This document shows, one piece after another, positions 47,794 through 60,100 of a DNA stretch of 64,000 nt. The stretch is from Phanerodontia chrysosporium (lineage: Eukaryota; Basidiomycota; Agaricomycetes; Polyporales; Phanerochaetaceae), in the NCBI GenBank assembly GCA_001910725.1, contig MJGA01000055.1:1-64000 (forward strand). Reading direction: 5' to 3'. The first letter of the stretch is position 1; each line of letters starts with the position of its first letter. The notes under the pieces are model-generated. The model was not told the origin of the DNA. It did not search any database and saw only the letters and a program-made list of their open reading frames with translations. The position numbers were made by a program, and so were the translations under genes.

Positions 47794-49109
47794 TCACGAA
47801 GAAGCACAACAACCTGTCCACTGTTTATCCACAAACGCGTCCGCGGTCGGCGTAGTCCGTGCGCGTTGCCCAGGCGGAGAGCTTGCCCGCTCGGTAGAGC
47901 AGCACCCGTTGCAGTCCTGGCCGCACCCGCAGCTGTCGCCGGGGCAGCCACACCGGCCCGCGCAGCACTCGAGCTTCGGGAGGCGCACGAGCCCGAACGC
48001 GGGGCCGTGCAGGTCGAGGCGCGTGGATTCGCCCGCGAAGAGGCTCGGCGGATAGACCGTCACGTTCTGCGGGTCGAGCGAGCACGCGGACGCGCGCGCG
48101 CGCTGCGCGGGCGGCGGCGGGATCAGCGCCGCGGCGCGCAGGAACGCGTCGTAGAAGCTCACGGGCGGCGCGGCGGCGGTGTGCGACGGCGGCAGAGGCG
48201 GCAGCGACGAGCCGCGCGCGGACGCCGCCGGCAGCGTGTGCCCGTGCGCGTTGTCGACGCAGTGTCCGCATTCCGGACAGTCTGAGGCGTTCTTCGAGAC
48301 GTTGTCTGGACCGCGGTGTTCCTCACAGCCGGGGCAGGTGCAGTCGAAACCGCAGGTGCAGCCCGTGCCGGCGAGGGACGCGACCCTGCTCAGCGGCGGG
48401 ATGCTCGGGAAGACGGGCGGCGCGCTGAGGGGCTCGGGCAGCTGGATGGGCGGCAGTGACGGGCATCGGACCGACCTGTCGTCGGTGTCGGATAGAGAGG
48501 GAGAGTAGGGTCGTTTAGAGGGGATAAACACGGAGGGCGCCCGGCAGCAGCTTGTCTGCGGCGGTGGTGGTGGCGGGTCTGAAGGTGTATTTGCCTCGGC
48601 GCTACAGCATAGTGCCGCAGCTTTCGCTAGAGTGGCTAGACCTGAGCCGGACGCTTGACCCTCTCCAAGGCCCTTGAGACCATTAGGAAGTGCGGGTAGG
48701 ATGGGTATGTATCGCTTAGCTATGATACGGGGGTGAGATCATGGCACTAGACATTGAGATGACGGCATACATTTTCCAGCGAGCTGCTTCATGTTACTCT
48801 TGTCCGTCTTCTCGATGGAACACTGGCATTTGGAGTGCATGCGCTTCGTCTTCCGCAACTCCCTGCACTTGCTGCATTGGGAGACTGGCCGGCCTTTCTT
48901 CTTGACTTCGAAGAGGGGGCGGTCGGCATGAGCACATGAGGACGACCTGTGACCCTTTATGCAGGATTCACTGGGCCACGTTGAGCATACGAAGCGAGAC
49001 GAGCGATAGCGCACACGTACCAGGCGTATTTCTTGTCATCGACGACGACCTGTGGAACCTTATCATCAGCCCCGCAGACTACGGGATTAGGTGCAGGGGC
49101 ACTCACCAT
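47794..49109 (-). CDS. Copper-fist transcription factor (CUF1/ACE1/MAC1 family)
   Basis: Nuclear copper-sensing regulator. The N-terminal copper fist reads DDKKYACESCIKGHR, then a SSSCAHADRPLFE segment, KKKGRPVSQCSKCRELR and HSKCQC, with all zinc- and copper-binding cysteines and the KGHR and GRP motifs that contact DNA. Then come a low-complexity Pro/Ser region and two cysteine clusters: CTCGFDCTCPGCEEH, of the C-x-C-x3-C-x-C-x2-C-x2-H kind, and CCAGRCGCPGDSCGCGQDC. Clusters like these bind Cu(I) in Cuf1, Mac1 and Ace1. The start codon at 49109-49107 is followed immediately by an intron (49106-49050). Two further introns carry the frame into the long exon ending at 47794. Without experiment it could be an activator of copper uptake or of detoxification. 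Confidence 0.88.
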
Positions 49110-49464
49110 AGTCACGTTGCACCATGCCAATCAGTAGACCCTGAGTTCTCTGTGTGTGCCAACCCAACCTTGTCTGAGGGGTCGAATGCGGCTCAAGCGG
49201 GGAGACGAGGGTGGGAGCTGTGCGTGGATGGAGGATGGGGACATAGGGGCGCCTATCCGCCCGCTTCACAAGAGGGGGCGGGACCCCTGACAGCGCGGCG
49301 GGCCCGGCGGATCAAGGCGCCCGTCGGGGACGATCACTCCACAAGCGCCACGTTCAACTTGGACCCTGCGTGTTCCCGCAACTGCGGACACGCTTTCCGC
49401 TTGCACGCGTTTTTTTTTACTGACCAAATCATCTTCAGGATACTAATCTCTCACCGGCGGAGCT
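49110..49464. promoter_or_regulatory. Divergent promoter between the copper-fist gene and the ABC gene
   Basis: 355 bases separating two genes that face away from each other. No clear copper-response element or TATA box could be fixed by eye. An upstream ATG at 49120 (minus) is out of frame with the copper-fist protein. Confidence 0.35.
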
Positions 49465-52189
49465 ATGGGAGGCAGACGTCGAGGCGCAGGTCGCAGAATC
49501 ACCTCGCGGAAGGGCGTGTTCAACCCCGAGGACACTAAACGCGTCAAACACACCCGCATCGGCGTTTGGGACCTTTACGAAGAGAAAGTCCCTGAGCTCG
49601 AACGGATCCCTGGCCTGTCGCGTTTTGAACGCTTCCTTACATTACGACAAACACTCCCCTATGTCTGGCGCATGGTTCGGGACATTGGCAGCATCCGCAG
49701 CTGTTGGCTACTCATCAGCTTGTATTTAATTCTCGAGCTCGTCGGTGCACTCGTACCTGCCGCTGTTTTGTGGTGCGCACCCATTCCCCTTTGCGTACTG
49801 TGACTGTTGACAGGATATCACAGGTACAAGGGTCAACTTCTGACCATCGTCAGTACACCCTGCCACACCGTGATATCATAATCTAACCATCAGACTAGGT
49901 GCAAGTCGCCGTCGACTCGCGGTCGGTCGACACGTCCCTGCTCGTCCGCGTGACCTTCGGCATGTGGGTGTGCAGGATCCTCACCCGCCTGCTGCGGTAC
50001 GCCAAGAGCCACATCACGGTGCCGCTCAAGGCGCGGCTCAAGCAGCACTACTCGGTGCACCTCTTCGCAGCGCGCGCGCGGCTCGATGTCCCGACGTTCG
50101 AGGACCCGTCCGTGCAGCGCCAGCTCGACTCTGCGTCGCACGTCAACGGGCAGAGCGTCGCGTGGGGCACGTTCACGATGCTCTCGGGCCTCATGACCAC
50201 CGCAATCAAGGTCGTCTCCCAGACGTCCGTCCTCGTGCGTGTGCTCCAGGGCCAGCAGGACGGCCCGCTGCTTGCCGTTGTAAGTTTTGCGCCCGAGCTG
50301 GTGCAGTGGATGCAGTGGCAGAAGAGCGCGCTGCACAGTGGCGGAGGTAGGGCATCGTCTGGCTTGGTGTCTGCGTTCGACTCACGAGCGAGTGGACAGT
50401 GTGGGCCGCAACGACGAAGAGCAAAGACTTTGTCAAGCTGCAGGGCCTCAAGCGGGTCGTCAACGACCTCGAGCACCGCAAAGAATTCGTTGCCGGAAAC
50501 ATGGCCGAGCATGTCACCGCCAGTACGTCACAAACTCTCATCGCGCCGACAGCTGCCAAACGACAGCCCTGCCCGCAGTGTTCAAACGCGCGCTGAGCCG
50601 TGTCGGCGACTATGCGGACGACTTCTACGAGGCGTACCGAGAATATCGCAATAGGGAGCAGCTGGGCCTCGGATGTTCCTCAGGGACTCGTTCAGCGAAC
50701 TGCCTCAGGTAAATCGACACCGATTCTGACGAGGGCCTGAATGTCTGAGACACTGTCGCAGATTGCCTTTGCGCTGCGCGCAGTACAATACCCAGCGTCA
50801 ATCCCTGTCTCGCTCGCCTCACTCAGTCTCATTCAAGAGAACACGAGCAACCTAACCTGGACGATCGGACGCTTCCTCGAGCAGACAGGGTCGATCGCAG
50901 AACAGCTTACGACCGTGCGCAAGCTCTACGAAGTATCGCATATTCCCAATAGGATACCAGACGGCAACACGCCTTTCCCAGAAGATACCCAGAAGATGAA
51001 TTCAGGCATTTCAGTCGAGTTCCGGTGAGTGCGAGTCGCTAGTTCTATGGCGAGATTTGCCGACGGGACGTGCTGTAGCAATGTCTCCTTTGTATACCCC
51101 GGCGCACAGGACTTTGCCCTGAAGGAAGTGACTTTCAAGCTCGACATGGGTCAGCTTTGCGTAAGTCGGTCCAAATATTTAACAATTGTTGCTGAGGAGC
51201 GCCCTAGGTCATCGTAGGCGCAAACGGCTCCGGAAAGAGCACGATCCTCAAGCTTCTTGTCCGTTTGTACGACCCAACCGAGGGTCAAATCTTCATAGAT
51301 GGAAAAGACATCCGCACACTGAAGCTCGCTGACCTGCGACAGGCCATCTCCGTCCTCTTCCAAGACTACACGCACTTCCCTCTTACCGTACGCACGCCTG
51401 CACCCGCCTCCGCCTGTCGCCACTAACCACCCACAGATCCGCGACAACATCGCGCTCGGGGACCCCGCGCACGCGGACGACGACGCGCGGATACGGCTCG
51501 CGGCGCGCCTCGGCGGGTCCGAGGCGCTCGTCGACCGCCTCCCGGACGGCTTCGACACGTACCTCGAGCGGCCTGTGACGGACCACTACAGCGGGCTGCC
51601 CGAGGGCACCACGACGCTCTTCGGGCGGCCCGTCGACTACCACTCTGTGCGCGCCGCGGGGAACATGGCCGCCACGGCGACGACGGGCCTGAGCGGCGGG
51701 CAGATGCAGCGGCTCGCGCTGTGAGTGTGCTCGTGATTTTGCGTCTAGTGGGGCTGTGGGCTGACTGCACGAGCGCAGATCGCGCACGTTCATGCGCTCC
51801 GTCGTTTCCGAGGACTCGCACGTCGGGCTGCTGCTGTTCGACGAGCCAAGCGCGTCGTTGGACCCCACGGCTGAGCACGGTGAGTGTGCCTTCGGACGTG
51901 CGTGACAGGCCATGACTTCATATGTGCGATAGATCTCTTCGTGCGGCTCCGCGAGCTACGCGGGAACAAGACGATGATCTTCTCGTCCCATCGCTTCGGC
52001 AACCTCACGAGGCACGCCGATCTCATTTTGTAGGCACTTCTTGGTTTGGTTCTGTGTTTCTCATGCTCATTGCGACTCAGATACATGCACGATGCGCGAA
52101 TCGTCGAGTCAGGCACGCACGAGCAGCTACTCAAAAGAGGAGGAGAGTACGCACGGATATGGGGACTGCAGGCGCAGGCATTCCTATGA
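49465..52189 (+). CDS. ABC transporter-like protein (half-size, type I exporter fold)
   Basis: Starts MGGRRRGAGRRITSRKG with a basic N-terminus. The first half has hydrophobic segments that could cross a membrane (around WLLISLYLILELVGALVPAA, LLVRVTFGMWVCRIL and GTFTMLSGLMTTAIKV). The second half is a nucleotide-binding domain with Walker A VGANGSGKST (about 51218-51245), Q-loop VLFQDYTHFPLT, signature LSGGQMQRLAL (about 51690), Walker B LLLFDEPSASLDP and switch histidine SSHRFGN. About 45 extra residues separate the DRLPDGFDTYL segment from the signature motif, where ABCB-type proteins usually have 10-15. At least seven introns. Substrate and membrane are unknown. The position next to a copper regulator is suggestive only. 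Confidence 0.85.
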
Positions 52190-52371
52190 TACCAACCGGG
52201 CAAAACAGAAACGAAACATATATGACTTGATGACTAGTATGATGCACTGCCCGCTTGTAATGATCATAAGGAAGGCACTGAGCGTACGCTCGCGCACGGT
52301 GTGGCGGCTATTTCCCGAGAGGCGCCGGCGGTTGGAATTGGCGAACCTTGACTCCGAACCATCTTGAGACT

Positions 52372-52872
52372 ATGGCCACCGTCGCAGGCGAAGCGCATCA
52401 GGCGATGCAGACCAAAAAGAGGCTGCCAGTCGTAGGAGGCTTCTCTCTCCCCTGGGAAGACTTGAAGACCTTCCTGCAGTCGGTCGGGCAATACGACCCA
52501 GCCGAAGAGCCCGATATCAACAAGGAGACCTTGTACATAAGATACTTCGTCCACTGGCACCAGAGCGATTTCAAGCAACGCCGCATCCCTATTGTCAATT
52601 GTACGTCCCTACTGTCATCAGGTGCTGTAGTACGCTATTTACGAAAGGCTTACCCAGATTACATCAACCCCAAAGACGAGAAACGCTTGTTTTTGCCAAC
52701 AGCTCTCGGCCAGTGCAAGTCGCTGAAGTCGATGAGAAGTGTGCGCCCAGGCAAGGTATCGTTTGAGCACAGGGACAAATTCTTGGGTGCCACCGGTGGC
52801 GCATTCTCTTCGGAGCGGATGTCGTGGATCTGTGTGCCGCTCGGTGCGGTCGAGCATACCGTATACCAGTAG
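52372..52872 (+). CDS. Small unknown protein, tandem copy 1
   Basis: About 146 residues after removing one intron (AAT T|gtacgt ... ttacccag|AT). It starts MATVAGEAHQAMQTKKR. Conserved blocks shared with the next gene are WEDLKTFLQSVGQYDPAEEP, NKETLYIRYFVHWHQSDFK, RRIPIVN, FLPTALGQCKSLK and ERMSWICVPLG. No known domain recognised and no signal peptide. The ATG at 52372 is the first in frame. Confidence 0.7.
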   Translation: MATVAGEAHQAMQTKKRLPVVGGFSLPWEDLKTFLQSVGQYDPAEEPDINKETLYIRYFVHWHQSDFKQRRIPIVNCTSLLSSGAVVRYLRKAYPDYINPKDEKRLFLPTALGQCKSLKSMRSVRPGKVSFEHRDKFLGATGGAFSSERMSWICVPLGAVEHTVYQ

Positions 52873-53159
52873 CGCAGTGGCAGGCATAATTAGACTATGA
52901 ATTAATCATGCTCATCCTTGGTGTTGTGTGCCAAGACGACCCCGTGGTCTCAGAGAGTGCGCAGCCGTCGAAGACGGAGACGGTGCTCCTCGTCGAACAT
53001 CGCGCGTCCGAGTCGCGCATCGCACACCCGAATGCGGCGGTTGTGACTTAAAGTGGAGCTGAAGCCTTGTTGAGCACCAAACTTTCCTCCATCGACTCAC
53101 GTACGTCGTTCACTCATGGCGACAAACTTACAGCATATTGACGAAAACACGATACAGAG

Positions 53160-53613
53160 ATGTTTGAGATTGTAGGGGGATACTCTCTCTCTTGGGAAGA
53201 CCTGAAAACCTTCCTGGAGTCGGTTGGGAAATATGCTCCTGCCAAAGAGCCCGATCTCAACAAGGAGACCCTGTACATCAGGTACATGGTTTTTTGGCAC
53301 CAGAGCGACTTTAAAGATCGCCGCATTCCTATCGTGAACTGTATGTCATGATTGTCCCGGTGTGCCCACTTACTGAGTACCCCGACCTGGCGCAGATTAC
53401 ATGAACCCCAAGAACGAGGCATGCCTGTTCTTACCGACAGCTCTCGGTAGATGCAAGTCACTAAAGCTACTGAAGAAAGGCAAGCCTCCGGGGCAGCGGT
53501 CTCTTGAGCTCAGGGACAAATTTGTGGAGGCTACCAACGGCGCGTTCGGTGTCGAGCGAATGACTTGGATATGCGTGCCGCGCAGCGTAATCGTCCACAC
53601 CGTTTACCAGTAA
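53160..53613 (+). CDS. Small unknown protein, tandem copy 2
   Basis: Paralog of the gene to the left with the same single intron position (AAC T|gtatgt ... gcgcag|AT) and the same conserved blocks (LSWEDLKTFLESVGKYAP, NKETLYIRYMVFWHQSDFK, ERMTWICVP). From the ATG at 53160 the protein is about 20 residues shorter at its N-terminus. An ATG at 53116 begins MATNLQHIDENTIQR, resembling the start of copy 1, but is out of frame with the body. Either a frameshift has trimmed this copy or a further start is used. Confidence 0.65.
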
Positions 53614-53754
53614 TGCAACGCCGCTTGCCTTCATGATACTCATGTTCTCAGATTTGTACACCATGATACCATAATACAATCTCGCAAAGGCTGGTCAGAC
53701 GCAGAAAGGCAGTAACGGTGCGGAACTAGACAACGAATATTGTACGCGTAAAGA

Positions 53755-56700
53755 TCATAGCGCAATCTCAACATCCAGCCGAGCAAGGTAAGAATACACG
53801 TCGGGGGACATGCGATACTTGAGGATACCAGCAAAGACCATAATCGACCGCGACTTCTTGCGGAGGGCTCCCAGAGTCTGTCAGAGCACGTCAGCCTCCA
53901 CGCATCGAGGAGGACAACAGCTGTACTTACCATCTGCCTCGTCGACTCTGCGACCATCGACGACTTGACCTTCTGGTGCACCGTCGCGAGCGCGTCCATC
54001 GTGAGAGTGAGGAACGTCTGCAGGTTGCGCTGCAGAGCCTCGGGGAGGTCGCGGAACTCCTCCGCACGACGCGTAATCTTCCCGACGTCGCCGTCGAGCG
54101 GCACGAGGTCGGTCGCCTCCATGATCTCGAGCGCGAGCTCTGCGCGCCCGCTCTCCTTCGCCTCGAGCGCCTCGCGCACGCGCAGCAGCTTGATCGCCGC
54201 GTCGCGCTCCTTGCCTACCGCCCGGTTCGTGCGCTCGTAGTGGCGCAGGATGTCCGCCGCGGTGCGCTCGATTGCCCGCGCCTTCTCGTCGCCGCTAGGC
54301 TGCATGATCGAGTTGCCCAGTGCCTGCGCGAGGCACGCGATGACGGTAGTGTAGTCGCCTGCGAGGTTGTAGAGCTTGATCGCCTCGGGCGTTCGGTCAT
54401 TCTCCTCGCAGTGCTTGGCGGCGCGAACAAGGATCTGTTCGTTGTAGTCATTGAGGTTATCAAGCTTGAGCAGTGGTGCTCCCTGCTCAATAACGCCGCT
54501 CTGCGCAATGATGAGTACGGTACTAATGTTAGATGATCCCAAGAGCTTACGAATCGCGTGCCATCAGGTCGGAAGCCACCGACAAGCTCCTCCCATCCTG
54601 CGCCACTGTTGGCAAGGACAATGATCCTGCGGACAAGTTCCCAGGCGTTCTCGACCTGTTCCTTGCCAACACCGTTGGGCTGGTCAGAGCAGAGAGTGAT
54701 GCAGTAGACGTATTGCAGAGCCTCCTTGGCGTCCATCTTTACGAACTGCCTTATGTATCGCCAAATCAGTGTCGACAAGCTAATGGCGGGCTGGCCGCCA
54801 GGCGGCAAGGAGACTGAAGGAGGTATGAGTTACAATAGCGCCTAGAAAGATGAAGTACATACGAGGTGTGAGATCAGACGTCTCGGCCCGCGATGGTACA
54901 CGGAGCAAGCCATGGTACGCAAGAGCGATGGCAAGGTGCACAGCTTCAACTTCGGTTTCTGGGTGTTCCCAGAGCGCTGCAACAGCCTTGCAGGAACGTT
55001 AACACGGCTTCATGTCCAGGCAGATCAAACGCTTACCCGTTCGAACTGGCCACACATGAGCAGTACGCCGGCCCACACACCACGCTTCCCACCTTTCTGG
55101 CCTGCATTGCCTTCGAAGTGGCGCTCTCCGTAGCCGAGCAGGACCTCCGCGAGCGCGCGCAGGCCGCCGTGCTCGTCCTCGTCTACCATCGAGAGCTGGA
55201 ACCACAGCCAGTCCTCGATGGTCACCGTCACTTGCGCAACACTCCGGCGGCCGGGGTCGATCTTGCCCATCAGCTTGTAAAGCGCGAGCTTGAATGGATC
55301 GGTAGTGGAGGAGTGAAGCATGTGCGCGTTGTATATCGAGTGCAGTTGGTCGCGGTGAGGCTTAGGTAGGCTGTGTGCTCATGTATTAGGCTGAGAAAAC
55401 GGGGGAAGCAAAGATTGCATACCGTCTGTCCGTAGACTCTGCCCATGTCCGGAAGTGGCTCAGGAATGTCGGCTCGCGGTGGTCGATTTGAACTTGGTAC
55501 TTGACTGCCTCGTCTAAAGCCTCCCGCAAGTGGCCTGTCCTAACCATGTAGAACAGTTTCGCCCATATTGGTTGGCCAGCCACGAGCTGTGCATTGTCGT
55601 TGGCCTCCATATACCCTGCGATTGAGGCGCACGCACCTCGATTCGGTCCTCCCATTCGCCCTGGCGGTAATGCCTTACTGCCACGAATGCGCGGACTTTG
55701 TTTGCCACACTCGGGTCACCACCGAGGCGCGCTTCCATGGGCCGTGCTTGAACGGTGCGCTCCATGACGTCCCAGTACTGCTCCTCTAATGCCTCCCTTG
55801 CGCCTCGTGCAATCTGCCTTCGGAGCTCGGCAGCATCGCGGGACTCCGGGTCGCCCAAGTATACGCGCGCGTGCTTGCGTTCGAAGATGGGGGCGTTCAG
55901 GATGTGTGCACCAGCGTGCTCGAGTGGCGGCAGAGCTGGTGGTTCCCCAGTTATTTTAGCCAGGACGTGGAAGTTTTGGGTCATTTGCATATTCCGTGGC
56001 TAGGGAGACTCCTGAGTCACAGGCTGCATATGGCCAAGACGGGAGCACTTACATCGGGATTGACAGCGAGTGAAGCCTCGATGAGGCCGTGGACCACGGG
56101 GAACGACGTCCCCTGTAGTCGTGAGGCATTTAACCTCGAGACTACACGATCGTACGCCATCATCTTGTTCTGCATCTGCAGACTTGGTGCTGGGCCCACG
56201 CTCGTCTACTGCAATGAGTGGCTAGCCATGCGCGGGGGACGTATAACTCACCGAGAGCAAGTTCTTTCCACCAACGCTCTTCTTCAACTCTGTGACAGCC
56301 TTGTTCTCCCCGCCTATCCGGCCGCCCAATTCCTCGAAGACGCGTCTCTTCTTTGCCTCCCAGTCCCGCTGCTCACGGTCCTCCAGGACGCGGTAGAACT
56401 CCTCCTGGGTCTCCTTCCGCGCCTCTTCGATTGTCGATATGAGATTTTGTTCGTGTGCATGGCGGAGGTACCCCGCCACGTCGGTGTCCTGCAGAGCTTG
56501 CAGAGGGGTGAACGTGGTGGCCGTGTTCAGGTGCGCAATCTCGCTAGCCAACGCGGGTGCGTCGACGCGTGCCTGGGCGAGGAGATAATTCCTAGAGTTT
56601 TCCCCCGTCAGTCTACAGGCCGCTGCTTCAGGTAGGCCTCCACGCACGCTCTGCCATCATCGCTGGGCCCTGGCTGCCGCGACACGAGTCTCCGCGACTG

Positions 56701-56808
56701 GGCCTCAATTTGGTCGAGCGAAAGCTTCACGGACGGCAGGTCCGGCTTGGAGAGATGCGCTGTGAGCGCCTTGGACGCCGACAGCAGCGACGAGAGGTCT
56801 GACGCCAT
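53755..56808 (-). CDS. NIC96: Nucleoporin Nic96/Nup93
   Basis: Large multi-exon gene for the inner-ring scaffold nucleoporin that links the Nsp1 complex to the rest of the nuclear pore. It starts MASDLSSLLSASKALTAHL. Next come EIAHLNTATTFTPLQALQDT and RRVFEELGGRIGG, then a long all-helical domain with NAPIFERKHARVYLGDPESR and YWDVMERTV. The C-terminal half includes LKLDNLNDYNEQILVRAAKH and ends VYSYLARLDVEIAL. Composition, length (about 900 residues) and segment order fit Nic96/Nup93. An ATG six bases upstream of 56808 is not used in this reading. Confidence 0.85.
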
Positions 56809-57176
56809 CCGCAAATGCCGGTGTTAGTTGTGAAAGGTTAGAGGATGGGCCTTTGAAGCCGGAGAACAAGACGGATGGGTTCAAGTATTGGAAGCGCCCG
56901 CGCGAGCGCGTCCATGCGCCTCGCGCCGCGCATCTGCCTGCTGCCACCATTGGATACAACTTATTTCCGTGTGCCCTGCGAATCCCCCTCACTTTCGTGT
57001 GCGCTTAGATACAGAACAATAGTTCGGATTACTCCAGGAGACTCATGGACTACAATCTAGTATGATACAGAAGCTATATAAACGTCGACACAAAACAAGG
57101 CAGGACAGCGACATAGACACACGAAACTGCAGGAGAAAGGATGTCCGAGAAGCACCAGCGTCGAAACAACCAGAGT
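56809..57176. other. Intergenic region between Nic96 and the Snf2-type gene
   Basis: 368 bases holding the Nic96 promoter and the 3' end of the remodeler gene. Nothing else recognised. Confidence 0.35.
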
Positions 57177-60100
57177 CTACTCATCATCGCTAGGCGTTAG
57201 GTACTCATCGTCGCTGAGCACCTGTTTCCGCCCGCTCTTCGACTTCGGTGGCGGCCGCTCGTCCTCGTCCATCGGGGTCAGCGCTGAGTCGTATGCCCCC
57301 GACCCGGCGCCGGGCGCAGGCGGGGCACCCGGCAGGCCACTCCCGACGATGACGCGGTCGAACGTCGCGTTGAAGACCTTCTCCATCTCGTCCGCGTCGT
57401 TGTACACCCAGGATCCCTCCTGGTTGTACGTCCGCGCGTTGTTGAACATGAGCCGCCAGTCTTCCCGGAAGTCGAGCACCGACTTGTAGTAGTTGCTCGT
57501 AATGCGCTTCCGGATGCTGGACATGGCAATAGGCTGCTTGATGATCTCGTAATAGTCGGGGTATAGCTGAGAGAGGGATTATCAGCGGAAGCAGGGACAG
57601 TCGATTCAATGATATTCACCTTCTTGTCCGGGAGCTCCTTAAACAGCTCGCATCGTCGCCGGCCCGTCTCGTCCTCCGCCTGCAACACCGCCTTATAGCA
57701 CTCATTGTACACCTTTTTCATCTTCTCCTTCACTGCCGCCGGAATCTCGGGCGCCTTCGTCTTCCGCCGCTTCGCGTCGCGGTCCTCGGGCTCGTCGCCG
57801 TCGATGGAGGGCGTGACCGACATTGCCTTCCCGCGCTTCCGCTTGCCATTCGACGGCGTGTCAAAAGGTGTGTCGACGGCCTTCGACTTGCCCTTCTTCG
57901 CCTTGCGCCCGCGCGGTGTATCATCGAACGCGGGCGAGTTGCGCGAGTCGACCTCTTTGAGCGTCTTGTTCGCCGCGCGCCGGTCTTTTTGTGCGCGCGC
58001 ACGCTCGGAGAGCTCCTGGATGTCCTCGCCCTCCTCAAGCGCCATCGCCCACTGGTCGTCACTGAGCCCATCGTTGTAATTGACGACGGTCCGCTTGCGT
58101 GCACCGCGGCCCTCGAACTCCTCGAGGTCGTTGGTGTTCGCGAAAGGTTCATCCGTTCGGTAACACTCGGGCAGTTCCTCAAGCGTGATGAGCGGCGGTG
58201 GTGGTTTGCCGCGGTTGCCCGCTGCACGCCACGCCTCCAGAGCATCGCGGTCGCGCTTGATGTCGAGTTCACGGAAGATGTTCACTTCCTCCTCGTTGCG
58301 GGCGATGATTTCGTTGATCTCCTCGTCGTTCATATCGCCCGCCTCCTCGTTCTCCTCCTCCTGATCAGCCTCAAGAATCGACCGGAGGAACTCTTCCTGT
58401 TCTTCCTGTGTCGACTTGTTATCGAAGCGACCGGCTTGGATGACCTTGTCGTCGATGTCGAGCTTGTACCGCGCTCGCGCAAACATCGCTTCTTCCACAC
58501 TCTTCTCGGTGATGAACCGGAGAATGCGCACGACCTTGGTCTGGCCGATACGGTGAGCACGATCCTGAGCCTGGAGATCGGCGTGCGGATTCCAGTCAGA
58601 GTCAAAGCTATGGGGAGACAATCAGAACTAGGAGCGATCATGGAAGAAGTTTGACGTACATGATGACAGTGTCAGCAGTCTGCAGGTTAAGACCGAGACC
58701 GCCAGCACGAGTCGACAGAATGAAAACTTTGTACTCCGAGTCCTTTGCGTTGAACAACGCGACGTGACCCGCACGGTCCTCGGTCTTTGTGCCACCGTCG
58801 AGGCGCAGGTACTTCCAGCCCATCATCTTGAGGAAGTCCTCCATGATGTCCATGACCTTAGTCATCTGGAAGAAGATGAGGACACGATGATCGGTGGCGA
58901 AGAACTTGGGCAGAATGCGAGACAGGAGCTCGATCTTGCCCGACGTCCGGATGATAAGGTCGTTGACATAGCCCGAAGGGTTGACATTGTCTTCGACGCT
59001 TTCAAACAAAAACGGATGCTGGCAGATCTTGCGGAGCTGCATAAGCTCGTTGCTGAGACCCTTGACACCGCCCGATTTGCTGCAGTAAGTTAGAACATGT
59101 CACCACAACAACGGGTCCCGTCGACGTACCCCTTGCTCTCCTTGCCGTCCGCAATCATCTTATACTTCTTCATCTGCTTGTACAGCTGCGACTGCAGGGC
59201 GCTCATCTTGACCTTGATGACCTTCTCGACCTTGTCGGGAAGCTCCGACTCGACGTCCTTCTTGAGGCGGCGGAGCAGGAACGGACGGAGCACCTTATGG
59301 AGACGCCGGATGATGAGCAATGCCTCTTCTTCGTTCAGCTCGATCTTGTCGCCCGTGCCGGAGTTCGCGAACGGCGTGTTGAACCATTCGTCGAACGACT
59401 TCACCGAGTTGAAAATCTTCGGGAGCACGAAGTTAAGGAGCGACCACAGTTCGGGAAGGTTGTTCTGCAGGGGTGTACCGGTAAGAATGAGGCGGTACCG
59501 CGAGTGGTAGTGTTGAGTCAGTGTTTGCGAGAGCTTGGACTGGGTGTTCTTCATGCGGTGACCCTCATCTGTGAAGAAGTTCAGCAGCGCATCGACATAG
59601 AGACAGCAACGTTACGTACCAATGATCATGTGCACCCACTTCAGACGACTGAGAATTGGCCGGTCCTTGATGATGTACTCATAGGTAGTCAGCAGCACCT
59701 GGAACTGCCCGGAGCGAATCTCGTTCTGGAGGGCTCTCCGCTGCGTCGGGTTGCCCTTGTACGAGATCGTCTTCACTCCGGGCGCCCACTTGGCAAATTC
59801 GCCCGACCAATTTGTCATCGTCGAGAGAGGGACAATGACGAGGTACGGTCCGCGTTGCTTCTTCACCTCGATCAAAAAGGTGATCAGTGAGATCGTCTGG
59901 ATCGTCTTGCCGAGACCCTATGTAGAACGCTTCAGCACCTGGTATGGAGAGAAGCCGAAATGCTAACGCACCATCTCGTCTGCGAGGATACCGTTAAGCT
60001 TGTTGTTGTACAAACTGACCATCCACTGCAAGCCCTTGAGCTGGTACTCCTTGAGTGTACCGCCGACGAGCAGACTGGGCTGCTTCGTGACCTTCTCCTT

